Assembly: GCA_031264545.1 (NCBI GenBank)
Contig: JAISDV010000030.1
Span: forward strand, 1 to 10,547
From: Oscillospiraceae bacterium
GTDB lineage: Bacteria; Bacillota; Clostridia; Oscillospirales; Oscillospiraceae
Length of the DNA stretch: 10,547 nucleotides
Direction of reading: 5' to 3'
The translations under genes and the position numbers were made by a program. This document shows positions 1-6,445 of this stretch, one piece after another; the first letter of the stretch is position 1; the number at the start of each line of letters is the position of its first letter. Under the pieces are notes generated by a model. The model was not told the DNA's origin. It saw only the letters and a list, made by a program, of their open reading frames with translations, and made no database searches.

Positions 1-779
1 AATGCGGCGTGCGGCTCGTCCGTGACGAGGACGGCGCTGCCATCCGCTGCACCAACGTCGAATGTCCGGCTCAGCGCCTGCGCAATATCGCGCATTTCGC
101 CTCGCGCGGCGCAATGGATATCGAGGGCCTGGGTATTTCGGTCGCGGAGCTGCTTATAAACCGAGGCCTGATCGCAAGCCCCGCCGACCTCTATTACCTG
201 ACGGCCGGGCAGGTGGCTTCAACCAAGAAAAAAGGCGATAAGTTCGCCGAGAACCTGATCGGCGCCATCGAAAAAAGCAAGGAAAGCGGCCTCGCGCGCC
301 TGCTCTGCGCCTTCGGAATCCGGCAGGTCGGACAGAAGGCGGCAAAGGTCCTCGCCGTGCGCTATCCCGATCTCGACGCGCTTTGCGCAGCCTCAGAAGA
401 AGAGCTGACGAACATTCCGGACATCGGCCCCATCACCGCGGCTTATATCGCCCAGTGGTTTGCCGACCCGCATTCGCAGCGCCAGATCGCGCGTCTGCGC
501 GAGGCGGGCGTCAGCTTTGAAAGCCGCGAAACGCGCCTGGACAACCGCTTCGCCGGCATGACCTTTGTGCTGACCGGCACGCTCCGGGACTTCACACGGG
601 ATGAGGCTGAGGCCGTCATTGTCCGTTTCGGCGGCAAGGCCTCCGGCTCCGTCTCAAAAAAGACAAGCTATCTCGTCGCCGGGGCGGAGGCCGGCTCCAA
701 ACTCACAAAAGCGCAGAGCCTGGGCATCCCGGTCCTGACCGAGGAAGCGTTCAAACAGCTGATCGCTCCGGCGGACTGA
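1..779 (+). CDS. ligA: NAD-dependent DNA ligase LigA, C-terminal part (5' end outside the window)
   Basis: This is the C-terminal part of the NAD-dependent DNA ligase, which seals nicks during replication and repair. The reading frame is open to the left edge: codons at 3-8 read Cys-Gly, the end of the CPxCG zinc-finger motif. The GTG at 9 is therefore an internal valine, not a start. After it come the other zinc-finger cysteines (RCTNVEC, then PAQ, HF and SR), matching the Cys4 finger of LigA. The helix-hairpin-helix region follows (for example IPDIGPITAAYIA), then a C-terminal BRCT domain from about FAGMTFVLTGTL to the end. The adenylation and OB-fold domains lie upstream of the window. The stop is TGA at 777-779. 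No convincing intrinsic terminator follows before murT, so readthrough into murT is possible. The identification is secure from domain order and motifs. Confidence 0.96.
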   Translation, partial: CGVRLVRDEDGAAIRCTNVECPAQRLRNIAHFASRGAMDIEGLGISVAELLINRGLIASPADLYYLTAGQVASTKKKGDKFAENLIGAIEKSKESGLARLLCAFGIRQVGQKAAKVLAVRYPDLDALCAASEEELTNIPDIGPITAAYIAQWFADPHSQRQIARLREAGVSFESRETRLDNRFAGMTFVLTGTLRDFTRDEAEAVIVRFGGKASGSVSKKTSYLVAGAEAGSKLTKAQSLGIPVLTEEAFKQLIAPAD

Positions 780-907
780 GCGCCCCGTACTGCGGGCGCG
801 GGGGACATGCCCGATTACCGCAACGGCGCGCGGCGCCGGCGTCTATACGACCTTACTATTAAGAAATGGAAAGCGGCCCGCACCAACGCGGAGCCGCGGC
901 GAAATTG

Positions 908-2281
908 ATGGATCCTAGAGTATTTCTGGCGGTTTCCGCCTGCAAGCTTTCAATCAGGCTCCTCCGCCTGACCGGGCGCGGGGGCACAGCGATTCCCGGA
1001 AAGATCGCGCTGAAAATCTGCCCTGACCTGCTCGGCCGCCTGGCGAGGGACGTCAGCTGCGCCATAATAACCGGAACCAACGGCAAAACGACGAGCGCGC
1101 GCATGGCAGAGGAAATTTATCTGCGCGCCGGCGTCCCCTGTTTTGCCAACCGTTCGGGCGCAAACCTCATCAACGGCATCACTTCGGCTTTCATTGAAAA
1201 CGCCACGCTTACCGGCAAGCCGAAAAAGCGCCATGCCGTCATCGAGTGCGACGAAGCCGCCTCAAAGGCGGTCTGCTACCTGGTCGATCCGGCCGTTGTG
1301 CTGGTGACGAACGTTTTCCGCGACCAGCTCGATCGCTACGGCGAGGTTTCCGGCACACTCAGCAACATTTATACCGGCCTGAAAAACGCGCCGAACGCCG
1401 TGGTCTGCCTCAACGCGGATTGCTCGCTGACGGCCTCTCTGGCGGACAGGATCCCGAACCGCGTCATTTTTTTCGGTGTGGACGTCCCCATCTACAAAAA
1501 TCCCGTCTCCGAGGTTTCGGACGCGCCGTATTGTATCCATTGCAAGCACGAATACGACTATACTTACCGCACCTTCGGCCACCTCGGGGGCTTTTACTGC
1601 CCGGACTGCGGCTATAAAAGGCCGGAACCGCAGCTCGCCGTCACCGGCATACTCGAAACCGGACCGGCCTCCACGCGGGTGCGTATGCGCGTTTTCGGCG
1701 AGGACCTGCTCGTCACGGTCAACCTGCCGGGCGGCTACAATATTTATAATGCCGCCGGCGCCGCCGCGCTGTCCGAGGCCGCCGGTTTCAGCCGGGAAAC
1801 GGCGAAGGCGGCAATCGCGGGCTTTTCCTGCGGCTTCGGACGCATGGAGGCTTTCGACCTCGGCGGAAAATCGGCGCGGATGATCCTCGTGAAAAATCCG
1901 GCCGGCTGCAACCAGGTCATCAACTATCTTTCCGCCCTTGATGAAAAAGCCCTGTTCGTCTGCTGCCTGAACGACAACTCAGCCGACGGAAAGGACGTTT
2001 CCTGGATCTGGGACGTAAATTTTGAGACGCTTTCGGATATAGCGGACCGGGTCCCCGAGATCCTCGTCGCCGGCATACGCGCGGGCGACATGGCGGTCAG
2101 GCTCAAATACGCCGGTTTCGATGAGACGAAGCTCCGCGTTTTTGACGGCGATTACGACGCGCTGATCACCGCGATGCAAGCGCAGCCGCTGCCCGTCGTC
2201 ATCATGCCGACCTATACGGCCATGATGGCGCTCCGGGCAAAAATGAGCGCCGCCTTCGGCGGCAGGGATTTCTGGGAATGA
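908..2281 (+). CDS. murT: Lipid II isoglutaminyl synthase, Mur-ligase-like subunit MurT
   Basis: MurT pairs with GatD to amidate the alpha-carboxyl of D-glutamate in lipid II to D-isoglutamine, using ammonia released from glutamine by GatD. It acts at the cytoplasmic face of the membrane. Numbering from the ATG at 908 (457 aa), the Mur-ligase ATP loop GTNGKTT is near residues 56-62. The TNVFRDQLDRYGE segment typical of the family follows near 134-146. Four cysteines (CIHC near 209-212, CPDC near 231-234) form the zinc ribbon inserted in MurT proteins. The C-terminal DUF1727 region carries LNDNSADGKDVSWIWD, where the family has the aspartate contributed to the GatD active site. An in-frame ATG at 866 would add 14 residues. 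I prefer 908 because the protein then begins like known MurT (MDPRVFLAVSACKL), although both starts have weak Shine-Dalgarno sites (GGAG at 890-893 is 14 nt from 908). It is almost certainly co-transcribed with gatD. Confidence 0.93.
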   Translation: MDPRVFLAVSACKLSIRLLRLTGRGGTAIPGKIALKICPDLLGRLARDVSCAIITGTNGKTTSARMAEEIYLRAGVPCFANRSGANLINGITSAFIENATLTGKPKKRHAVIECDEAASKAVCYLVDPAVVLVTNVFRDQLDRYGEVSGTLSNIYTGLKNAPNAVVCLNADCSLTASLADRIPNRVIFFGVDVPIYKNPVSEVSDAPYCIHCKHEYDYTYRTFGHLGGFYCPDCGYKRPEPQLAVTGILETGPASTRVRMRVFGEDLLVTVNLPGGYNIYNAAGAAALSEAAGFSRETAKAAIAGFSCGFGRMEAFDLGGKSARMILVKNPAGCNQVINYLSALDEKALFVCCLNDNSADGKDVSWIWDVNFETLSDIADRVPEILVAGIRAGDMAVRLKYAGFDETKLRVFDGDYDALITAMQAQPLPVVIMPTYTAMMALRAKMSAAFGGRDFWE

Positions 2282-2294
2282 GGAGCGCCGCGCT

Positions 2295-3032
2295 ATGAAA
2301 CTGAGTATCTGCCATCTCTACCCCGACGTTCTCAACCTTTACGGCGATACGGGCAACATCCTCTGCCTGAAAAAGCGCCTCGAATGGCGCGGCATCGGCT
2401 GCGAGGTGACGCCGCTGCCCATCGGCGCGAAGGCGGACCTCGCGCGCTTTGACCTGTTCTTCATAGGCGGCGGGCAGGACTTTGAGCAGGAGGTGCTCCT
2501 CGCGGACCTGCACGGCGGCAAGGACAGAGCGCTGCGCTCCGCCGTTGAGGACGAAAAGGTCTTTCTGTGCATTTGCGGCGGCTATCAGATGATGGGGCAA
2601 TATTACCGGACGCACACCGGGGAGCAGCTCGATTTCATCGGCGCGCTCGATTTTCACACGGTCGGCTCCGACCTGCGCATGATCGGCAACTACATGTTTA
2701 CCTGTTCTGAAAAAAACGGCGCTTCGACCGTCGTCGGGTTTGAAAACCACAGCGGAAAAACCTTTCTGGGCGACGGGGTCTCCCCGCTCGGCAAGGTCGT
2801 TTCCGGCTATGGCAACAACGGCGAGGACGGAACCGAGGGCGCGCGGTATAAAAACGTGTTCGGCGCGTACTGCCACGGGCCGATGCTGCCGAAAAACCCG
2901 GCGTTCGCAGACCTGATCCTGCAGACGGCGCTCTCCCGCAGATACCCCGGCGCCGCGCTTCCGCAGCGCGACGACAGTCTCGAACGCAGGGCGCACGACT
3001 ATATGGCAAACAGGCTGGCAAGAACAAACTGA
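2295..3032 (+). CDS. gatD: Lipid II isoglutaminyl synthase, glutamine amidotransferase subunit GatD
   Basis: GatD is the class-I-like glutaminase partner of MurT. It hydrolyses glutamine and passes ammonia to MurT for lipid II amidation. The 245-aa protein starts with the family signature MKLSICHLYPDVLNLYGDTGN. The nucleophile elbow is CICGGYQMMG, with the catalytic cysteine at residue 94. A conserved arginine lies at 128 in SDLRMIGN. The catalytic histidine is H194 in GAYCHGPMLPKNP. Cys94 and Arg128 match the published numbering of S. aureus GatD, whose histidine is at 189. The start is well supported: AGGAG at 2281-2285 lies 9 nt before the ATG and overlaps the murT stop codon, and the 13-nt spacing implies one transcript. 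Length is normal for the family. Downstream, the gene converges on the PAP2 gene with only 39 nt between the two stop codons. Confidence 0.95.
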   Translation: MKLSICHLYPDVLNLYGDTGNILCLKKRLEWRGIGCEVTPLPIGAKADLARFDLFFIGGGQDFEQEVLLADLHGGKDRALRSAVEDEKVFLCICGGYQMMGQYYRTHTGEQLDFIGALDFHTVGSDLRMIGNYMFTCSEKNGASTVVGFENHSGKTFLGDGVSPLGKVVSGYGNNGEDGTEGARYKNVFGAYCHGPMLPKNPAFADLILQTALSRRYPGAALPQRDDSLERRAHDYMANRLARTN

Positions 3033-3071
3033 ACAGATCGGTTTTCTGTACGGCGTTCTGCCGAAGGGCTG

Positions 3072-3749
3072 TCAGATGTGCGCCGCGTTTTGCCCCGCCG
3101 CGAGGCTTCTGCCCCGGTTCGGGATCAGCCTGTAGATTATACAGTAGAAAACGCAGGCGAGCGGGACGCCGGTGAACACGTCCAATATCGAGTGCTGCTT
3201 GATATAGACGGTGGACATGCAGATGAAGACGGAAAGCACAATAATGAAGGTGCGGAACCAGCGGTCGCGCAGCCGGTCGCATTTCAAAATCGCGAGCACC
3301 GCAGCCAGCGTCCCGAAGACATGCAGGCTCGGCAGCACGTTTGTGTTCGTGTCGCGGGCATAAAGCAGCTTTACGGCGTCGATGAGGATATTATCCCGAG
3401 GAAAATAGACCGGGCGCAGATTCTGCCCGTTTGGGAATACGGCGTAGAAAAGCACGATGGCCAGGAAGCCGCAGCCGACAAGCTGCATATATTTTTTGAA
3501 GCCCTCAACATCCTTCGCAAACAGGTACAAGCCGGTTCCGAGCATCAGCGGATACCAGAGCAGATAGGGAATCAAAAACCACTCGCAGAAGCGGATCGAC
3601 CTGTCAAGCGGCAGATAAGAAACAAAATAACCGTGGGTGATATATTTCTCTTCCAGCATAAATATCAGCATATATACGGGGATAAAAAGCAAATATTTCG
3701 CGTGGGCATACTTTTTCAGATCGATTGCTCTGATTTTATCCTTGATCAT
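3072..3749 (-). CDS. PAP2-superfamily integral membrane phosphatase/phosphotransferase
   Basis: This is a 225-aa membrane protein of the PAP2 superfamily, closest in style to the Aur1/Ipt1-like branch (PAP2_3). These enzymes transfer or remove phosphate groups on lipids, and the substrate cannot be read from the sequence. Numbered from MIKDKIRAID, hydrophobic segments lie near 18-32, 56-78, 90-105, 143-156, 166-182 and 190-208. The three PAP2 motifs are visible: NLRP (R112, P113), PSLH (140-143, with the Aur1-like Leu instead of Gly) and KQHSILD (H186, D190). The reading frame stays open upstream to 3965, through a tRNA gene. I place the start at 3749 because AAGGAAGG (3760-3767) lies 10 nt before that ATG. 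The gene follows tRNA-Gly on the same strand. I see no good promoter of its own in 3750-3849, so readthrough past the tRNA terminator is possible. The family is well supported and the exact role is unknown. Confidence 0.87.
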   Translation of the reverse strand: MIKDKIRAIDLKKYAHAKYLLFIPVYMLIFMLEEKYITHGYFVSYLPLDRSIRFCEWFLIPYLLWYPLMLGTGLYLFAKDVEGFKKYMQLVGCGFLAIVLFYAVFPNGQNLRPVYFPRDNILIDAVKLLYARDTNTNVLPSLHVFGTLAAVLAILKCDRLRDRWFRTFIIVLSVFICMSTVYIKQHSILDVFTGVPLACVFYCIIYRLIPNRGRSLAAGQNAAHI

Positions 3750-3759
3750 TTCCGAAGGG

Positions 3760-3767
3760 CCTTCCTT
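3760..3767 (-). promoter_or_regulatory. Ribosome binding site that fixes the PAP2 gene start
   Basis: On the minus strand AAGGAAGG sits 10 nt before the ATG at 3747-3749. It is the only strong Shine-Dalgarno site ahead of the hydrophobic protein. It shows that the longer upstream frame running through the tRNA gene is not the real N-terminus. Confidence 0.75.
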
Positions 3768-3849
3768 TCCCGCATTCCGCCGCGCGCCCGGGTCTGCGCG
3801 GGCCAGCCTGTTTGCCTTTACGGTTCTGCCGGGTGAGACGGGGCCTCGT

Positions 3850-3900
3850 AAAAACAGCCGGAGCCCCATAAATGCCGCAAAGTGCACTTGGAAGGCTCCG
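3850..3900 (-). terminator. Candidate terminator after tRNA-Gly
   Basis: Reading the minus strand, CGGAGCC (3894-3900) pairs with GGCTCCG (3859-3865). After a 4-nt gap, a run of five T follows (3854-3850). It begins 5 nt after the encoded CCA of the tRNA. The 28-nt loop, which contains the palindrome AGTGCACT, and the short T-run make it a weak terminator. Some readthrough into the PAP2 gene is plausible. Confidence 0.5.
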
Positions 3901-3905
3901 CTCAG

Positions 3906-3979
3906 TGGAGCGGGTGATGGGAATCGAACCCACGTATCCAGCTTGGGAAGCTGGTGTTCTGCCATTGAACTACACCCGC
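3906..3979 (-). tRNA. tRNA-Gly, anticodon CCC, with encoded CCA end
   Basis: The minus strand folds as a complete tRNA cloverleaf. The acceptor arm GCGGGTG pairs with CACCCGC. The D arm lies in GTTCAATGGCAGAAC. The anticodon stem CCAGC/GCTGG encloses the loop TTCCCAA, which gives anticodon CCC (reads GGG). The T arm contains the invariant GGTTCGATTCC. The discriminator base is T at complement position 3909, and CCA is encoded at 3908-3906. Without CCA the tRNA is 71 nt. It stands alone, not in a tRNA cluster, and has a dedicated promoter upstream. The anticodon is read directly from the loop. Confidence 0.96.
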
Positions 3980-4000
3980 GTTTTTCACACCGTGCCTGTT

Positions 4001-4029
4001 ATTGTACCACCGCTTCGCCCGATATGCAA
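4001..4029 (-). promoter_or_regulatory. Sigma-A type promoter for tRNA-Gly
   Basis: On the minus strand, TTGCAT (4029-4024) and TACAAT (4006-4001) are separated by exactly 17 nt, close to the housekeeping sigma consensus. Transcription would start near 3994, giving a leader of about 15 nt before the mature tRNA end at 3979. Confidence 0.8.
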
Positions 4030-4121
4030 GTTGTTTTTCCAAGCGCTGTTTTGCCGCACTGTTCCGCGCTGCTTATTTAGACTGTCCGGCGCAGGAAATG
4101 TTTCCGCAGTCCCTCCGATTT

Positions 4122-4153
4122 TTGCAAATTCCACCGTTCCGTGGTATTATAAT
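4122..4153 (+). promoter_or_regulatory. Sigma-A type promoter for recG
   Basis: TTGCAA (4122-4127) is followed after 17 nt by TATTAT (4145-4150). An overlapping perfect TATAAT (4148-4153) sits at 20-nt spacing. Either hexamer would start transcription near 4157-4161 and give a recG leader of about 65-70 nt. The promoter diverges from the tRNA-Gly promoter, with about 90 nt between their -35 boxes. Confidence 0.7.
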
Positions 4154-4226
4154 TCTATAACCGATTGCCCGAGCAAGAAGAAAAAATGCCGGAATCGTCT
4201 TCCGTACCATAAAACGGGGTAGAAAA

Positions 4227-6284
4227 ATGACGGAGCTGCAAAGCGAGGTAAGATATCTGAAGGGTATTGGCCAGCAGCGTGCCGGCGCGCTCGCCAAGCT
4301 CGGTATCCGGACGCTATACGACCTGATTACCTACTTTCCGCGCGGCTATGAGGACAGAAGTGAAACCCTGCCCATCGCCGCGCTGACGTCAGGAATGAGC
4401 GCCTGTGTCCGCGCCATCGTTGTGACGGAGCCGAGCCTGAGCCGCGTCCGGCGCGGACTCGAGCTGGTCAAGCTGCGCGTTGCGGACGACAGCGGTTCAA
4501 TCGACGTGACCTATTTCAATCAGAGCTATGTGCGTACGCAGCTCAAGAAAGGCTGCTCTTATATTTTCTTCGGAAGGCTTGCCGCCGAGGGCGCGCGCCG
4601 CACGATGGCCAATCCTGTTTTCGAGCCGGAGGACGGTCCCGCAGCCCTTACCGGGCGCATCGTGCCGATCTATCGCCTGACCACGGGCCTGTCCCAGAAG
4701 CTGATGAGCGCCTCCGTCCGGCAAGGACTGGACGCTGCGGGAAACGCGCTGCCCGATCCGCTGCCCGCTTCGGCCGCGGAGAACGCACAGCTTTGCAAAG
4801 CGCCGTTCGCCTATGAGAACATTCATTTCCCGGCGGACTTCGGCGCGCTGGAGCTTGCGCGCCGGCGTCTGGTTTTCGAGGAGCTGTTCGTGCTCTCCTG
4901 CGCGCTGACCAGAATGAAAAGCACCCGGATAAAAAAAAGCGGCATATACATTTCGACGCCCCGGCTCGAACGTTTTTATTCAAAGCTGCCCTTTCTGCTC
5001 ACCGGCGCCCAGAAACGCGCGGCGGAGGACTGCACACGGGATATGCGCTCAGGCGCGACCATGAACCGGCTGATCCAGGGCGACGTCGGCAGCGGGAAAA
5101 CCGTCGTCGCGGCGGCCTGTGTCTGGTGCGCACACGAGGGCGGCCTGCAGACCGCCTTCATGGCGCCGACCGAAATTCTCGCCGCTCAGCATTTTCGGAC
5201 CTTTTCCGAGCTGCTTGCGCCCTTTGGGATCGCGGTCGCGCTGCTCACGGGGGCGATGCCGGCGAAGCAGAAGCGCGAAGCGCTGGCCCGGATCGCCTCG
5301 GGCGAGGTCTCCCTCGTCGTCGGCACGCATGCCCTGCTGAGCGAAAGCGTCGCGTTTTCCCGCCTCGCCCTTGTTATAACGGACGAGCAGCACCGCTTCG
5401 GCGTGAATCAGCGCGCCGCGCTGATCGCCAAAGGCGAAAGCCCGCACACGCTCGTTATGTCCGCCACGCCGATCCCCCGCACGCTTGCCCTTATCATCTA
5501 CGGCGATCTTGACGTCTCCGTCATCAACGAGCTTCCGCCGGGGCGGCAGAAGGTGGACACTTTCGCGGTCGGCGAGGGCATGCGCGAGCGGATCTACGGC
5601 TTTATACGAAAGCAAGTGTTGGCCGGACGACAGGTTTTCATTGTCTGTCCCGCGGTCGACGAAAACGAAGAACGCCCTCAGGAGCTGAAGAACGCCGTGG
5701 ACTACGCCGCCGAGCTCCAGGAAAAGATTTTTCCCGAGCTGCGCGTCGGCTGCGTGCACGGCAGAATGAAGGCCGCCGAGAAGGATAAGCGCATGCGCGC
5801 CTTCGCAGACGGGCAGTGCGACATTCTCGTCGCCACAACCGTCATCGAGGTCGGAGTCGATGTCCCGAACGCGGCGCTTATGGTGGTCGAGAACGCGGAG
5901 CGTTTCGGCCTGGGCCAGCTCCACCAGCTCCGCGGCCGGGTCGGCCGCGGGAAATACAAGAGCTATTGCGTGCTGTTTTCGGATTCCGAAAACGCAGTCT
6001 CGCGCGCCCGGCTGAAGGTCATGGAGCAGACGAACGACGGCTTTAAAATCTCCGAGGAGGACCTCAGACTCCGCGGGCCGGGTGATTTCTTCGGCTCACG
6101 GCAGCACGGACTGCCTGAAATGGGACTTGCCGACCTGGGCATGGATATGCGCGTGCTTTCCGAGGCGCAGGATGCCGCAAACGCGCTGCTCCGGTCGGAT
6201 CCCGAGCTGCGCGCGCCGGAAAACGCAAAGCTCCGGGAACGGATCGACACGCTTTTCAGCTGTAACGAAGGCACCTTTAACTGA
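4227..6284 (+). CDS. recG: ATP-dependent DNA helicase RecG
   Basis: RecG is a superfamily-2 translocase that regresses stalled replication forks and processes branched DNA in recombinational repair. The 685-aa product has the usual family length. The N-terminal wedge/OB region begins with YLKGIGQQRAGALAKLGI and TYFPRGYEDR. Helicase motifs follow in order: Walker A GDVGSGKT (285-292), motif II DEQH (386-389), motif III SATPIPRT (412-419) and motif VI QLRGRVGR (567-574). The RecG-specific C-terminal TRG region appears as RGPGDFFGSRQHGLPEMGLADL (near 616-637). GGGG at 4216-4219 lies 7 nt before the ATG. A promoter is visible at 4122-4153. Immediately downstream (10 nt after the stop) begins a degenerate inverted-repeat element, not a classical T-tailed terminator. 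Nothing is missing or broken in the gene. Confidence 0.97.
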   Translation: MTELQSEVRYLKGIGQQRAGALAKLGIRTLYDLITYFPRGYEDRSETLPIAALTSGMSACVRAIVVTEPSLSRVRRGLELVKLRVADDSGSIDVTYFNQSYVRTQLKKGCSYIFFGRLAAEGARRTMANPVFEPEDGPAALTGRIVPIYRLTTGLSQKLMSASVRQGLDAAGNALPDPLPASAAENAQLCKAPFAYENIHFPADFGALELARRRLVFEELFVLSCALTRMKSTRIKKSGIYISTPRLERFYSKLPFLLTGAQKRAAEDCTRDMRSGATMNRLIQGDVGSGKTVVAAACVWCAHEGGLQTAFMAPTEILAAQHFRTFSELLAPFGIAVALLTGAMPAKQKREALARIASGEVSLVVGTHALLSESVAFSRLALVITDEQHRFGVNQRAALIAKGESPHTLVMSATPIPRTLALIIYGDLDVSVINELPPGRQKVDTFAVGEGMRERIYGFIRKQVLAGRQVFIVCPAVDENEERPQELKNAVDYAAELQEKIFPELRVGCVHGRMKAAEKDKRMRAFADGQCDILVATTVIEVGVDVPNAALMVVENAERFGLGQLHQLRGRVGRGKYKSYCVLFSDSENAVSRARLKVMEQTNDGFKISEEDLRLRGPGDFFGSRQHGLPEMGLADLGMDMRVLSEAQDAANALLRSDPELRAPENAKLRERIDTLFSCNEGTFN

Positions 6285-6293
6285 ACGCGTTTC

Positions 6294-6362
6294 AGGGCTT
6301 GTTTTGAGAAATCGATCGCCCCCGGCGGGCGGCCATGCACACCGATTTCCCGAACAGCCCCT
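6294..6362. repeat. Short copy (69 bp) of a MITE/REP-like inverted-repeat element
   Basis: The two ends form an imperfect inverted repeat. The left end starts AGGGCTTGTTTTGAGAAATCG, and the right end read in reverse complement starts AGGGGCTGTTCGGGAAATCG. The same two ends, in the same orientation, bound the element at 7782-7944. The left 35 nt match about 30 positions there and the right 32 nt match 27. The roughly 97-nt middle of the long copy is absent. The element starts 10 nt after the recG stop. It contains the ATG at 6335, which is probably not a gene start. It could act as a recG 3' hairpin, but no T-run follows. Confidence 0.75.
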
Positions 6363-6382
6363 CGCCCGAAACGACAGGAACA

Positions 6383-6444
6383 GACAGTCATTTTGCCCCC
6401 TTCGCCGCATATAGTTGCATATACGGCGAAGGGGGCAGACTGTC
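6383..6444 (+). promoter_or_regulatory. Long inverted repeat covering the flippase ribosome binding site
   Basis: Left arm 6395-6412 (GCCCCCTTCGCCGCATAT) and right arm 6419-6436 pair at 17 of 18 positions around a 6-nt loop. Outside an asymmetric bulge, GACAGTC (6383-6389) pairs with GACTGTC (6438-6444). The right arm contains AAGGGGG (6429-6435), the likely Shine-Dalgarno site of the gene starting at 6446, so the folded mRNA would hide it. No T-run follows on either strand, so a simple intrinsic terminator is unlikely. The pairing is visible directly and a regulatory role is inference. Confidence 0.6.
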
Positions 6445-6445
6445 A

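Noticed and set aside
873..897. Terminator-like hairpin on the minus strand followed by TTTCCATTTCTT
   Set aside because: No minus-strand gene lies upstream to be terminated and the stem has an internal loop. I mention it only as a possible feature of the murT leader.
2202..2996. Antisense open frame (264 codons, minus strand) opposite gatD
   Set aside because: GatD on the plus strand has all catalytic residues and a proper Shine-Dalgarno site. The antisense product shows no recognisable features.
3033..3071. Bidirectional terminator between gatD and the PAP2 gene
   Set aside because: Only small hairpins are visible (ACAGA/TCTGT and CGGC/GCCG) and neither has a T-run after it on the relevant strand.
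3078..3836. Plus-strand open frame (252 codons) across the PAP2 gene
   Set aside because: The PAP2 motifs, membrane segments and ribosome binding site are on the minus strand. The plus-strand product is a charged, motif-free shadow.
4095..4106. GGAAATGTTTCC palindrome upstream of recG as an operator
   Set aside because: It is short and imperfectly extended, and does not match a LexA/SOS box or other operator I recognise.
5049..5924. Long antisense open frame (291 codons, minus strand) opposite recG
   Set aside because: It mirrors the conserved helicase motifs of RecG on the other strand. No family motif or ribosome binding site supports it.
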